From the NCBI GenBank assembly GCA_050012775.1, contig JBEKGN010000008.1:62001-126000 (forward strand): DNA of 64,000 bases, given 5' to 3'. The position numbers were made by a program, and so were the translations under genes. Numbering within the stretch: position 1 is the first letter of the stretch; each line of letters starts with the position of its first letter. The DNA comes from Roseiarcus sp050012775. GTDB taxonomy: Bacteria > Pseudomonadota > Alphaproteobacteria > Rhizobiales > Beijerinckiaceae. Below are positions 25,564 through 35,302 of this stretch, piece by piece. The notes under the pieces are model-generated. The model ran no database searches and was not told where the DNA came from. It was given only the letters and a program-made list of their open reading frames with translations.

Positions 25564-27198
25564 ATGTCGATCAATCTGAAGGCTCCGGAACTGCGGGAAT
25601 TGAAGCCCCGAATTATCGTTTGCGGGATCGGCGGCGCCGGCGGCAACGCGGTCAACAACATGATCGTCTCGGGGCTCTCCGGGGTCGACTTCGTCGTCGC
25701 CAACACCGACGCCCAGGCGCTGACCTCTTCGCGCGCCGAGCGGATCATCCAAATGGGCCTGCAGGTGACCGAGGGGCTCGGGGCCGGCTCGAAGCCTGAA
25801 GTCGGACGCGCCGCGGCCGAGGAGGCGCTCGAGGAAATTCGCGATCATCTGGCCGGCGCGCATATGGCGTTCGTCACCGCCGGCATGGGCGGAGGCACGG
25901 GAACCGGCGCCGCGCCGGTCATCGCTCGCGTGGCGCGCGAAATGGGCATTCTCACCGTGGGCGTCGTCACCAAGCCGTTCCATTTCGAGGGCGGCCGGCG
26001 CATGCGTCTGGCGGAGGGCGGGATCAACGAATTGCAGAAATCGGTCGATACGCTGATCGTCATCCCCAACCAGAACCTGTTCCGGGTCGCCAACGAGAAG
26101 ACGACGTTCGCCGACGCGTTCGCGATGGCGGATCAGGTTCTCTATTCCGGGGTCGCCTGCATCACCGACCTCATGGTCAAGGAAGGCCTGATCAATCTGG
26201 ACTTCGCCGACGTCCGTTCGATCATGAGCGAAATGGGCAAGGCGATGATGGGCACGGGCGAGGCGACCGGCGAGCGGCGCGCCGTGATGGCCGCCGAAGC
26301 GGCGATCGCCAATCCGCTGCTCGACGAGACGTCGATGAAGGGCGCCCGCGGTCTTCTCATCTCGATCACGGGCGGCAACGATCTGACGCTCTATGAGGTC
26401 GACGAAGCGGCCAGCCGCATCCGCCAGGAAGTGGACGAAGAGGCCAACATCATCCTCGGCGCGACTTTCGACTCCGCGCTGGACGGCGTGGTCCGGGTTT
26501 CCGTCGTCGCGACCGGCATCGATCAGGCGGCGATCGAAAAAATCGAGCCGGTTCCGCAGGCCGCGCGTATCGACGCTTCCTCGCGGCTGCGCTCGGCCGC
26601 GCCACGGGCGTTGCCGACGCCGATCGCGGCGGAGAGCTTCGTCGAGACGACGCCGGTTCTCCCCGCGGCGGCGGCGCAACGCGGGCAGGACGAAGTCGAG
26701 GTCCGTCTGGCCGCGCCCAAGCCGGCGGTGTACGCGGAGCCTGTCGCGCAGCGTCAGGAAGAGCCGATCGAGCAGGAATTCATACCTCCGGCGCCGGAAC
26801 AACCGATGATCCGCCAGCCGCGCATGCCGCAGATCGAGGAATTGCCGCCCGTAGCGCAAAATCAGCTTCGCGCGCACCGCGGCGAAGCGCCGCCGGCCCC
26901 TCATCCGGTTGAAACGCGACGGCGATCGCTGCTCGAGAAACTCGCCGCCTTCGGCATCAGCCGGCACGAGGAGGAAGCCCCCGCTCCGGCTCCGGCGCCT
27001 CGCTCGATCGCGCCGGCGCCCAAGCCGAACGCGACGGCTCTTCACGCGGAATACGGCCGTCCGCAGCCCCGTCCCGCCGCGCCTCGCCCCGCGCAGGGCA
27101 ATCTGGATGCGCATGGACGCGTCGCGGCGCGAGCGGCGCAAATGGAGGACGACCAGCTGGAAATCCCCGCGTTCCTTCGACGCCAGTCGAACCAGTGA
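25564..27198 (+). CDS. ftsZ: Cell division GTPase FtsZ
   Basis: 544 residues. The tubulin signature GMGGGTGTGAAPV and GTP loops are in the first 320 residues; a Pro/Ala-rich linker of about 210 residues follows, ending in the conserved C-terminal peptide LEIPAFLRRQ that binds FtsA and ZapA-type partners. The long linker is normal for alphaproteobacteria. I chose ATG 25564 (GAGG 7 nt upstream) over ATG 25552, whose AAGGA is too close. Confidence 0.97.
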   Translation: MSINLKAPELRELKPRIIVCGIGGAGGNAVNNMIVSGLSGVDFVVANTDAQALTSSRAERIIQMGLQVTEGLGAGSKPEVGRAAAEEALEEIRDHLAGAHMAFVTAGMGGGTGTGAAPVIARVAREMGILTVGVVTKPFHFEGGRRMRLAEGGINELQKSVDTLIVIPNQNLFRVANEKTTFADAFAMADQVLYSGVACITDLMVKEGLINLDFADVRSIMSEMGKAMMGTGEATGERRAVMAAEAAIANPLLDETSMKGARGLLISITGGNDLTLYEVDEAASRIRQEVDEEANIILGATFDSALDGVVRVSVVATGIDQAAIEKIEPVPQAARIDASSRLRSAAPRALPTPIAAESFVETTPVLPAAAAQRGQDEVEVRLAAPKPAVYAEPVAQRQEEPIEQEFIPPAPEQPMIRQPRMPQIEELPPVAQNQLRAHRGEAPPAPHPVETRRRSLLEKLAAFGISRHEEEAPAPAPAPRSIAPAPKPNATALHAEYGRPQPRPAAPRPAQGNLDAHGRVAARAAQMEDDQLEIPAFLRRQSNQ

Positions 27199-27219
27199 TT
27201 CGTTTTGCGTCGATCGCCG

Positions 27220-27249
27220 ACGGCCGCGGCCCATCCGCCGCGGCCGTTT
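27220..27249 (+). terminator. Hairpin terminator after ftsZ
   Basis: ACGGCCGCGG (27220-27229) pairs with CCGCGGCCGT (27238-27247), a perfect 10-bp stem with an 8-nt loop, then TTC. It starts 22 nt after the ftsZ stop and probably ends the ddl-ftsQAZ transcript. Confidence 0.65.
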
Positions 27250-27550
27250 CGCGTCGGCGAGGATCGTGGAGCATTGACCCCCCGATGTTGGCCTAAAGTT
27301 TTGTTATGATTGTCTGAAACATAGTTTCTGAATCGTGTAACGATCGTTCACGAAAGGTGATTTGGCCGATAGCGGGGACGTGCCTATGGTCGCGGCCGGC
27401 TGTAGACGACGCGCCGGACTCGCGCCGGGCTTTGGGCGGCGGCCGAGCGAACGCCGGAGATGACGAAGGGCGCCGAACCAGCGCCCGAAGCGTTGGCCTC
27501 GCGCTCACGGACTCCTAGGCGTCCGGCACGGAATTGGGGACGGTCGATAG
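27250..27550. other. lpxC upstream region
   Basis: About 300 bases between the ftsZ terminator and lpxC, with an AT-rich part at 27290-27360 that likely holds the lpxC promoter (TATGAT at 27305-27310 is a possible -10, without a matching -35). The palindrome AACGATCGTT at 27339-27348 could be an operator. No gene seen. Confidence 0.4.
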
Positions 27551-28498
27551 ATGAAATTGGGCTACCAGACGACGCTGCGCGACCGCGTTGAGATTCACGG
27601 CCTCGGGGTTCATTCGGCCGCTCCCGCCCGTGTCGTTCTTCATCCCGCCGACGTCGATTCCGGAATTGTGGTCTTGCGCACGGGGCTGCCGAACGGGCGC
27701 GAGCGCCTGATCGAGGCCAAGTGGTCGAATGTGACGCAGACCGCGCTTTGCACGGTGCTCGGCGATTCGACCGGCGCGGCCGTATCGACTGTCGAGCATC
27801 TGATGGCGGCGCTCGCCGGTCTTCACGTCGATAACGCGCTCGTGGAGATCGACGGGCCGGAAATGCCGATCATGGACGGCTCGGCGGCCGAATTCGTCGA
27901 CGCGATCGACTCGGTCGGCCTCGTCCAGCAATCGCGCCCGCGCCGATATATCCGGGTTCTCCGGCCGGTGCGGGTCGAATCCGGGCGCGCCTATTCCGAA
28001 TTGCGCCCCGCCAGCCGCGGCTTTCGCCTCGACGTGGAAATCGATTTCGACGCGGCGGCGATCGGACGTCAGCGCCGCGCCTTCGATCTCGATCCCGCCG
28101 TGTTCCGCAAAGATATTGCGCGCGCTCGGACCTTCGGCTTCGTCAGCGACGTGAAGAAGTTGTGGCAAGCGGGCTTTGCGCTGGGTTCGTCCCTCGAAAA
28201 TTCGATCGCGCTGGACGGGGACGCCGTCGTCAATCCCGAAGGCCTGCGTTTCCACGACGAGTTCGTGCGACACAAGACCTTGGACGCCATCGGGGATCTC
28301 TCGCTCGCCGGCGCGCCGATCATTGGCTGCTACCGGACTTACCGGCCCGGACACACGATCAACGCGATGATGCTGTCGGCGCTTTTCGCCGATCGCAAGG
28401 CTTACGAAATCGTCGAGAATTCGCCGCGCAAGATCTATTCGGTCGGCGCTGGAGCGATCGGGCGGGCCGCCACGGCCTACGCCGCGAACGCCGACTGA
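27551..28498 (+). CDS. lpxC: UDP-3-O-acyl-N-acetylglucosamine deacetylase LpxC
   Basis: 315 residues. Zinc ligands are H83 (STVEHLMAAL), H241 and D245 (HKTLDAIGDL); the catalytic histidine is H268 (RPGHTINAMM). LpxC commits UDP-GlcNAc derivatives to lipid A, so the organism makes LPS. It follows the ftsZ terminator and appears to have its own promoter. Confidence 0.97.
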   Translation: MKLGYQTTLRDRVEIHGLGVHSAAPARVVLHPADVDSGIVVLRTGLPNGRERLIEAKWSNVTQTALCTVLGDSTGAAVSTVEHLMAALAGLHVDNALVEIDGPEMPIMDGSAAEFVDAIDSVGLVQQSRPRRYIRVLRPVRVESGRAYSELRPASRGFRLDVEIDFDAAAIGRQRRAFDLDPAVFRKDIARARTFGFVSDVKKLWQAGFALGSSLENSIALDGDAVVNPEGLRFHDEFVRHKTLDAIGDLSLAGAPIIGCYRTYRPGHTINAMMLSALFADRKAYEIVENSPRKIYSVGAGAIGRAATAYAANAD

Positions 28499-28834
28499 GA
28501 ACCTTCGCTCGTCGGCCGGCCCATTCCCGTCGAACGCCATTCCGGCGCGGAAGGATGCGACGGCTTCGTGAACGGCGGACCAAGCGCTTTTTGCGGCGAT
28601 CGCCGAACCATCCCGCCGGCGGGCGCGAGGGCGGACGACGAGGGCGCGACAAATTGGACGGCGCCATCCGCGCTCGATCGATCGTTCCGGCGCTTTCGCG
28701 CCACAATCCGTCGGTTTAATGCGCCGGTCGGGCAAGCGCCGCCGGGGTCGGGTGGCGCGTCGGCGCGGACTGAGGTAAAGAGCGCGAACCGGATGAGCCG
28801 CCGTTCGCCGCGCGCAACTTTTTGAGTTCAACGA
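28499..28834. other. Intergenic region lpxC-bamD
   Basis: 336 bases, GC-rich. Open frames on either strand are Arg/Ser/Pro-rich and look like chance frames. No clear hairpin terminator or promoter pair was seen. bamD probably has its own promoter here. Confidence 0.35.
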
Positions 28835-29734
28835 ATGACATATGCCGCTTTGAATCCCAGCGCGTCCATTCTCGTCCGTCGCGCGTCGCGCCTGGCCGTT
28901 CGAAGCATGTTGGCTTTGTGCGCCGCGATGTCGTTGGCGTCGTGCTCGATGTTCGAAGACTTCAATCCGTTCGGCGCCGAAAAGTACAAAATGGTCATCG
29001 AGCCCGACGTTCCCGCGAGCAAGGTCTACGATCAGGGCCTGGGGAAATTGGCCGAGGGCGCGCCCGCCGAGGCGGCGAAAAAGTTCACCGACCTCGGCAC
29101 GAAATTTCCCGACTCGGACTGGGCGCGAAAAGGCCTGCTGATGACCACCTACGCGCAGTTTCAGGCGGCCGATTACGACGGCGCGGAGCAGTCCGCGGAG
29201 CGCTACGTGAAGCTCTATCCCAAGTCGACTGAGGCCGCCTACGCGCTGTATCTCGAAGCGAGCGCCTATTACAATCAAATACCGGATGTTTCGCGCGATC
29301 AAGATCGCGCGGCCAAAGCTCTCAATCTGTTCCAAAAGGTCGTGCACGACTACCCGGATTCGGAATACGTGAACGACTCCAAATTCAAGATGCAGGTTAC
29401 CGCCGACCAACTCGCGGGAAAGGAAATGTCCATCGGGCGATTCTATCTCAATCGGCGCAACTACACGGCGGCGATCAATCGCTTCCGCAACGTATTGACC
29501 AGCTTCCAGACGACGCGTCACTCCGAGGAAGCCCTCTATCGCCTGACCGAGGCCTATATGGGACTCGGCATCGCCGACGAAGCGCAAACGGCGGCGGCGG
29601 TGCTAGGCCACAATTTTCCCGATGGAGAGTGGTATAAAGACGCCTATAATCTCTTGAAGGGCGGCGGCCTCGAGCCGCGGGAAAACCAGCAATCCTGGAT
29701 TTCCAAGCTCTACCACGCCGTCGTTCCCTCCTGA
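28835..29734 (+). CDS. bamD: Outer membrane assembly lipoprotein BamD
   Basis: 299 residues. A lipoprotein signal peptide ends in the lipobox LASC (lipidated C37), preceded by an unusually long Arg-containing leader. Five tetratricopeptide-type repeats follow, such as YDQGLGKLAEGAPAEAAKKFTDLGTKFPDSDWA. BamD works with BamA to insert beta-barrel proteins into the outer membrane. It lies 19 nt before recN. Confidence 0.95.
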   Translation: MTYAALNPSASILVRRASRLAVRSMLALCAAMSLASCSMFEDFNPFGAEKYKMVIEPDVPASKVYDQGLGKLAEGAPAEAAKKFTDLGTKFPDSDWARKGLLMTTYAQFQAADYDGAEQSAERYVKLYPKSTEAAYALYLEASAYYNQIPDVSRDQDRAAKALNLFQKVVHDYPDSEYVNDSKFKMQVTADQLAGKEMSIGRFYLNRRNYTAAINRFRNVLTSFQTTRHSEEALYRLTEAYMGLGIADEAQTAAAVLGHNFPDGEWYKDAYNLLKGGGLEPRENQQSWISKLYHAVVPS

Positions 29735-29753
29735 TCGGCCGAGGCCGCGGACC

Positions 29754-31424
29754 ATGCTCGCCCGGCTTTCGATCCGCGATATCGTGCTGATCGACCAGTT
29801 GGAGCTCGAATTTTCGCACGGCCTGACCATTCTGACCGGCGAAACCGGCGCCGGGAAATCGATCCTGCTCGATTCGCTGTCGTTGGCGCTGGGCGCGCGC
29901 GGCGACGGCGCGCTCGTTCGCCACGGCCAAGCCCAGGGGCAGGTGACCGCGACCTTCGATCTGCCGTCGGATCACCGCGCTTTTCAGGCGCTCGCCGGCC
30001 AGGAAATTCCCGCGGACGGCGAATTGATCTTTCGGCGCGTTCAACTCGCCGACGGCCGCACGCGCGCCTTCATCAACGATCAAAGCGTCAGCGCGCAGAC
30101 GCTTCGCGCCATCGCCGCCGACCTGGTGGAGATTCACGGTCAGCACGACGAACGCGCTCTCTTGGACGCCTCGACCCATCGCGCGCTCGTCGACGCCTAT
30201 GGCGGACACGAGGCGCTGACGAAAGCGACGCGCGCCGCCTTCGCATCGCTGCGCGAAGTCGAGGCCGAATTGGCCAGCGAGCGCGCGCGCGTCGCCGCCG
30301 CGCGGGTCGCCGCCGACTTCGCGCGGCACGCTCACGAAGAACTGGCGCGGCTGGATGTGAAGCCCGGCGAGGAGGAAGCCCTCGCCGAACGGCGGGCGCG
30401 AATGATGCAGGGCGAGAAGGTCGCCGCCGACATCCGCGAGGCGCATCAGAACCTGTCCGGCGACGCGGCGATCCTGCCGGTGCTCTCGGCGATCGCGCGC
30501 CGTCTGCAGCGGCGCATGCCGCAGGCGCCGACGCTGATCGAGCCGAGCGTCCTGGCCTTGGACGAGGCGATGGAAGCGCTGGAGATCGCGACGCAGGCCG
30601 TGGAAAGCGCGCTCGCCGCCTGCGACTTCGATCCGCGCGAACTCGAGCGATGCGAGGAGCGCTTGTTCGCGCTGCGAGGCATGGCGCGCAAATACGGGAC
30701 GCCCGTCGAGGGCCTTCCCGCGCTCGCGCAAAAATACGCCGACGAATTGGCGGACCTCGGCGCGAGCGAGGAGCGGGTCGCGGCGCTCGAAGGGATGGCG
30801 CGCGCGGCGTCCGGCGCTTACGCCGAGGCGGCGGCGTCGCTGTCGAACGCGCGCCAGATCGCCGCGCGCGAGTTGGAGCGGGCGGTGAACGCCGAACTGC
30901 CGGCGCTGAAATTGGAGCGCGCGCGCTTCAGCGTCGAAATGACGCGCGACGACAGCCTGATCTCCAGCGACGGCTGGGACCGGACCGAGTTCTGCGTGCA
31001 AACCAATCCCGGCTCGCGGCCGGGCCCGCTGATGAAGGTCGCCTCGGGCGGCGAGCTCGCGCGCTTTCTCCTGGCGCTCAAGGTCTCGCTCGCCGAGCGC
31101 GGGACCGCGCCGACGCTCGTTTTCGACGAGATCGACACCGGGGTGGGCGGCGCGGTCGCCGACGCGATCGGCCAGCGACTGGCTCGCCTGGCGGTCAAGG
31201 CGCAGGTTCTCGCCGTCACCCACGCCCCCCAGGTCGCCGCCCGCTCGCATCGGCACTTCAAGATCGTGAAGAACGAAGTCGGCAAGGGCGAACGCGTGGC
31301 GACCCAGGTGCTCTCGCTCGATCCGCTGGCGCGGCGCGAGGAGATCGCGCGGATGCTCGCGGGCGCGGAAATCACCGGCGCGGCGCGTCTGGCGGCCAAG
31401 AGCCTGATCGAAAAGGCGGGGTAG
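29754..31424 (+). CDS. recN: DNA repair protein RecN
   Basis: 556 residues, SMC-like ATPase: Walker A GETGAGKS near residue 30, QHDERALL, long coiled-coil middle (about 150-380), ABC signature ASGGELARFLLALK and Walker B LVFDEIDTGVGG. It acts early in double-strand break repair. In many relatives ligA follows recN; here it does not. Confidence 0.96.
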   Translation: MLARLSIRDIVLIDQLELEFSHGLTILTGETGAGKSILLDSLSLALGARGDGALVRHGQAQGQVTATFDLPSDHRAFQALAGQEIPADGELIFRRVQLADGRTRAFINDQSVSAQTLRAIAADLVEIHGQHDERALLDASTHRALVDAYGGHEALTKATRAAFASLREVEAELASERARVAAARVAADFARHAHEELARLDVKPGEEEALAERRARMMQGEKVAADIREAHQNLSGDAAILPVLSAIARRLQRRMPQAPTLIEPSVLALDEAMEALEIATQAVESALAACDFDPRELERCEERLFALRGMARKYGTPVEGLPALAQKYADELADLGASEERVAALEGMARAASGAYAEAAASLSNARQIAARELERAVNAELPALKLERARFSVEMTRDDSLISSDGWDRTEFCVQTNPGSRPGPLMKVASGGELARFLLALKVSLAERGTAPTLVFDEIDTGVGGAVADAIGQRLARLAVKAQVLAVTHAPQVAARSHRHFKIVKNEVGKGERVATQVLSLDPLARREEIARMLAGAEITGAARLAAKSLIEKAG

Positions 31425-31525
31425 CGGAGCGACGGCGGCGCGGGGCCGGAGCGCGTCGCGGCTTTTGGCTTGCCCGGCTTCCATCGCGGGCCTATCAAGC
31501 GCGCTATCGATGCGGCGAGGCGGCC

Positions 31526-31702
31526 ATGACCCGGGACGACGGGCGGGAAATCGGAGAGAGGCGGCGGCGCGAGCGCCTGGCGGCGGCGCTGCGAGAAAAT
31601 CTGAAACGCCGCAAGGTTCAGCGGCGCGGGCGCGTCGCGACGGGAGAATCGACCCCGCCCGGCGCGCCGTCGTCGAGCGCGAGCGAAGGGCCGGGCCGAT
31701 GA
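31526..31702 (+). CDS. Small basic protein upstream of murA (58 aa)
   Basis: A short frame starting MTRDDGREIGERRRRERLAA, with ALRENLKRRKVQRRGR behind it. A small protein with the ALRENLKRRK core commonly precedes murA in Hyphomicrobiales. It is helical and highly basic in the first 40 residues with a Ser/Pro tail; function unknown, RNA or membrane binding possible. The start is 101 nt after recN and the stop 40 nt before murA. Confidence 0.65.
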   Translation: MTRDDGREIGERRRRERLAAALRENLKRRKVQRRGRVATGESTPPGAPSSSASEGPGR

Positions 31703-31742
31703 TCGCGCGGCGATGATTCGAATTGGCGAGAAGGATCGAGGA

Positions 31743-33032
31743 ATGGATCGCATACAAATCCGAGGCGGCGCGAAGCTCCAGGGAACGATTCCGATCTCCG
31801 GCGCCAAGAACGCGGCGCTGCCGCTGATGATCGCCTCCTTGCTCACCGACCAGACGCTGACCCTCGAAAACCTGCCGCGACTCGCCGACGTCAGTCAGCT
31901 CGTGCGCATCCTCGGCAACCACGGCGTCGACTATTCCCTCGACGGCAAGCGACTCGGGGAAGAGGCGACCGCCGGCCAGACCGCGCATTTGCGCGCCAAG
32001 ACCATCGTCGACACGACGGCGCCCTATGAACTCGTGTCCCGCATGCGCGCGAGCTTCTGGGTCATCGCGCCGCTCTTGGCGCGAATGGGCGAAGCGCGCG
32101 TCTCGTTGCCGGGCGGCTGCGCGATCGGCACGCGCCCCGTCGATTTCCTGCTGATGGCGCTCGAGCGGCTCGGCGCCGAGATCAGCATCGAGGCGGGGTA
32201 TGTCGTGGCCAAGGCGCCGGGCGGCCTGACCGGCGGCGAGATCGAATTTCCCAAAGTGACGGTCGGGGGAACGCACACCGCGATGATGGCTGCGGCGACC
32301 GCGCGCGGCTCGACGCTCGTGCGCAACGCCGCGTGCGAGCCCGAGGTGAAGGATCTCGCGGATTGTCTCAACAAGATGGGCGCGCGCATTCAGGGCGCGG
32401 GCACTTCGACCATCGAAATTTCCGGCGTCGCCCGCCTCAACGGCGCCCGCCATCGCGTCCTTCCCGACCGCATCGAAGCCGGCACTTATGCGACGGCGGT
32501 GGCGATGACGGGCGGGGACATCCTGCTCGAAGGGGTCGGTCCTGATCTGTTTCAGGAGGCGCTCGACGCCTTGGCGCAAGCGGGAGCGAGCGTTTCGAGC
32601 GACAACAGGGGCGTGCGCGTCACGCGAAACGGCGCCGGCATCGGCTCGGTCGACATTTCGACGGCGCCGTTTCCCGGCTTTCCGACCGACCTGCAAGCCC
32701 AGTTCATGGCGCTGATGACCCGCGCGGGCGGGACTTCGCGCATCACCGAGACGATCTTCGAGAATCGCTTCATGCACGTGCAGGAGCTCGCGCGACTCGG
32801 CGCCCGCATCAAACTGGATGGCGACACCGCGGTGGTGGAGGGCGTCGACCGGCTGCTCGGCGCGCCAGTGATGGCGACGGATTTGCGCGCTTCGGTTTCT
32901 CTCGTCATCGCGGCGCTCGCGGCGGAAGGGGAGACGACGGTCAATCGCGTGTACCACCTCGACCGCGGTTTCGAGCGCCTCGAACACAAGCTCGCCGCGT
33001 GCGGCGCCGACATCACGAGAATTTCAGGCTGA
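31743..33032 (+). CDS. murA: UDP-N-acetylglucosamine 1-carboxyvinyltransferase
   Basis: 429 residues. MDRIQIRGGAKLQGTIPISG and GAKNAALPLM start the first domain; the PEP/fosfomycin-binding cysteine is C126 in LPGGCAIGTRPVD. It transfers enolpyruvate from PEP to UDP-GlcNAc, the first committed step of peptidoglycan synthesis. Presence of Cys rather than Asp at the active site predicts fosfomycin sensitivity of the enzyme. ATG 31743 follows AGGATCGAGGA. Confidence 0.97.
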   Translation: MDRIQIRGGAKLQGTIPISGAKNAALPLMIASLLTDQTLTLENLPRLADVSQLVRILGNHGVDYSLDGKRLGEEATAGQTAHLRAKTIVDTTAPYELVSRMRASFWVIAPLLARMGEARVSLPGGCAIGTRPVDFLLMALERLGAEISIEAGYVVAKAPGGLTGGEIEFPKVTVGGTHTAMMAAATARGSTLVRNAACEPEVKDLADCLNKMGARIQGAGTSTIEISGVARLNGARHRVLPDRIEAGTYATAVAMTGGDILLEGVGPDLFQEALDALAQAGASVSSDNRGVRVTRNGAGIGSVDISTAPFPGFPTDLQAQFMALMTRAGGTSRITETIFENRFMHVQELARLGARIKLDGDTAVVEGVDRLLGAPVMATDLRASVSLVIAALAAEGETTVNRVYHLDRGFERLEHKLAACGADITRISG

Positions 33033-33035
33033 GTC

Positions 33036-33491
33036 ATGCCGTTCTCCTCGAACCTGCTCAAACTGGTCGCGCTCGATCGCGAGGGCCTCGGCGTGATTTC
33101 CGCGCACGTCCAGGACTCGTGCCTGCGCCGCGCGGATATGACATGGCTGCCCAAAAGCAAGCGCTTCCTCTTGAGCGCGATGCGGTTCGATTGGGCCGGC
33201 GCGAAAGAGGGGCGGGCGGAACGCATCGGTTCGGTGCTGCGCTTCGAGCGGGTTCTCAAGGTGTCGCATCTCGGCCTGGCCGGACGAGACGAAAACTCGG
33301 TGCTGAACTTGCTCGCGGTCACATTTGAGAAGACCGATCCGCCGTCGGGCATGGTGCTGCTCGCTTTCGCGGACGGCGCCATCGTACGCCTCGAGGTCGA
33401 ATGCCTGGAAGCCGAGCTTCGCGACGTCGGCCCGCGCCGTCCCGCGCAGGAATGCCCGGGACATGCGCTGACCAGCGCGGAGGGGATCTGA
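33036..33491 (+). CDS. DUF2948 family protein
   Basis: 151 residues, matching the DUF2948 family that sits between murA and hisD in many alphaproteobacteria: LLKLVALDREGLGVISAHVQDSCLRRADM, then KRFLLSAMRFDW. No known function. It starts 3 nt after the murA stop and precedes hisD by 21 nt, so it is co-transcribed with both. Confidence 0.88.
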   Translation: MPFSSNLLKLVALDREGLGVISAHVQDSCLRRADMTWLPKSKRFLLSAMRFDWAGAKEGRAERIGSVLRFERVLKVSHLGLAGRDENSVLNLLAVTFEKTDPPSGMVLLAFADGAIVRLEVECLEAELRDVGPRRPAQECPGHALTSAEGI

Positions 33492-33512
33492 CCGGCCTTA
33501 GCGGAGTTCATG

Positions 33513-34817
33513 ATGGCGATCACCCTCGACATGGGCGCGGCGGATTTCGAACCGCGATTTCGCGCGCTCCTCGAAGCCAAACGCGAATCGGCCGGCGACG
33601 TGGACGCGGCGGCAGCCGCGATCATCGCCGACGTGCGGGCCCGCGGCGACGCCGCGCTCGCCGAATATACGCTGCGGTTCGATCGGGTCGATCTGTCGCG
33701 ATCCGGTTTCCGCATCGAGCCCGAAGAAATCGACGCGGCCCTCGCGGCCTGCGATCCCAAGGCGCTGCGCGCGCTGGAATTCGCCCATGAGCGCGTCCTC
33801 GCCTACCATCGCCGTCAGAGCCCAAGCGACGTTTCCTTCGTCGACGCTCTCGGCGTCGAACTCGGCTGGCGCTGGCGCCCGATCGACTCGGTCGGGCTCT
33901 ATGTTCCCGGCGGCGCCGCGAGCTATCCCTCCTCGGTGATCATGAATGCGGCGCCGGCCAAGGTGGCGGGCTGCCGGCGCATCGCCATGGTCGTCCCGAC
34001 GCCCGAAGGAAAGCTCAATCCGCTGGTGCTGGCGGCGGCGAAAATCGCGGGCGTATCGGAAATCTATCGTCTGGGCGGCGCACAGGCGATCGCGGCGCTC
34101 GCCTACGGCACGGCGAGCGTCGAACCGGTGGCGAAAATCGTCGGGCCGGGCAACGCCTATGTCGCGGCCGCCAAGCGGCGCGTGTTCGGCGTGGTCGGCA
34201 TCGACATGATCGCCGGTCCGTCGGAAGTCGTGGTGATCGCGGATTCCAGCGCCGATCCCCGTTTTGTCGCCGCCGATCTTCTCGCCCAGGCCGAACACGA
34301 CGAAGCCGCGCAGTCGATTCTCATCACCGACGACGCCGCGTTGGCGCGGGCGGTGAGCGAGGCCGTCGACGCCCAGCTCGCCGATTTGCCGCGGGCGAAG
34401 ATCGCCGGCGCCAGCTGGCGCGATTACGGCGCGATCATCCTCGCGCCGAACCTCGCCGCGGCCTCGCCGCTCGTCGATCGGCTCGCGCCCGAGCACCTCG
34501 AAATCATCGCGCGGGACGCCGACGCCTTGAGCCGATCGATCAACAACGCGGGCGCGATCTTCATCGGCCCGCATACGCCCGAGGCGATCGGCGACTATGT
34601 CGGCGGCTCCAATCACGTCTTGCCGACTTCGCGTTCGGCGCGCTTTTCCTCGGGACTCGGCGTGCTCGATTTTCTCAAGCGCACATCCATCCTCAAGTGC
34701 GACGCGAAATCGCTGGCCGCGCTGGGGCCGTCCGCCGTCGTTCTGGGAGAGGCCGAGGGCCTGCAGGCCCATGCGCGCTCGGTGGCGATGCGCCTATCGA
34801 GGAAAGGCGTGGGATGA
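33513..34817 (+). CDS. hisD: Histidinol dehydrogenase
   Basis: 434 residues. VGPGNAYVAAAKRRVFG, GIDMIAGPSEVVVIAD, AEHDEAAQSILIT (zinc/catalytic His-Glu region), LAPEHLEI and GSNHVLPTSR are all present. It oxidises histidinol to histidine in two NAD-dependent steps. Two adjacent ATGs (33510, 33513) exist; the second has better spacing from GGAG. Its stop overlaps the UPF0262 gene by 4 nt. Confidence 0.96.
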   Translation: MAITLDMGAADFEPRFRALLEAKRESAGDVDAAAAAIIADVRARGDAALAEYTLRFDRVDLSRSGFRIEPEEIDAALAACDPKALRALEFAHERVLAYHRRQSPSDVSFVDALGVELGWRWRPIDSVGLYVPGGAASYPSSVIMNAAPAKVAGCRRIAMVVPTPEGKLNPLVLAAAKIAGVSEIYRLGGAQAIAALAYGTASVEPVAKIVGPGNAYVAAAKRRVFGVVGIDMIAGPSEVVVIADSSADPRFVAADLLAQAEHDEAAQSILITDDAALARAVSEAVDAQLADLPRAKIAGASWRDYGAIILAPNLAAASPLVDRLAPEHLEIIARDADALSRSINNAGAIFIGPHTPEAIGDYVGGSNHVLPTSRSARFSSGLGVLDFLKRTSILKCDAKSLAALGPSAVVLGEAEGLQAHARSVAMRLSRKGVG

Positions 34818-35302
34818 GCCGCACCGCCTCGCGATCGCGCAACCGTCTCAAGGAAGTGTTGCTCGACGAGGCGACGATTCCGCGCGGCGTCGCCGACCGG
34901 GACCACGAACGCGCCGTTGCGATCTTCGACCTCGTGGAGGACAACAGTTTCGGCGTGCAAGGACGCGACGACGGTCCCTACAGCCTGACGATCGCGCAGT
35001 CGGAATCGCGGCTGACGTTCGACGTGCGCTCGAAGACCGGAGAACGGGTCGTCGAATTCGCCGTCTCGATGACGCCTTTCCGCCCCTTGTTGAAAGACTA
35101 TTTCCTGGTGTGCGAGACCTATTATTCGGCCATTCGGACCGCGAGCCCGCGTCAGATCGAGGCGATCGATCGCGAGCGCTCCGCGCTTCACAACGAGGGG
35201 GCCTCGCTCATCGCCGCGCGAATCGCCGACAAGGTCGAGATCGACGAGGCCACGGCGCGTCGCCTGTTCACTCTGATCTCCGCTCTGCATTGGAAGATAT
35301 GA
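34814..35302 (+). CDS. UPF0262 family protein
   Basis: 162 residues, normal for UPF0262. LKEVLLDEATIPRGVADRDHERAVAIFDLVEDNSF and SMTPFRPLLKDYFLVCETYYSAIRTASP are family-diagnostic blocks. Function unknown. It follows hisD throughout the Hyphomicrobiales, and ATGA overlaps on both sides here indicate one translationally coupled unit. Confidence 0.9.
   Translation: MSRTASRSRNRLKEVLLDEATIPRGVADRDHERAVAIFDLVEDNSFGVQGRDDGPYSLTIAQSESRLTFDVRSKTGERVVEFAVSMTPFRPLLKDYFLVCETYYSAIRTASPRQIEAIDRERSALHNEGASLIAARIADKVEIDEATARRLFTLISALHWKI

Noticed and set aside
28499..28834. Small frames between lpxC and bamD
   Set aside because: No ribosome-binding sites, no known motifs, biased composition.
29475..32987. 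Very long minus-strand open frame (1170 codons) opposite bamD-recN-murA
   Set aside because: It is antisense to three well-supported genes and owes its length to GC-rich codon use; composition is Arg/His-rich with no domain.
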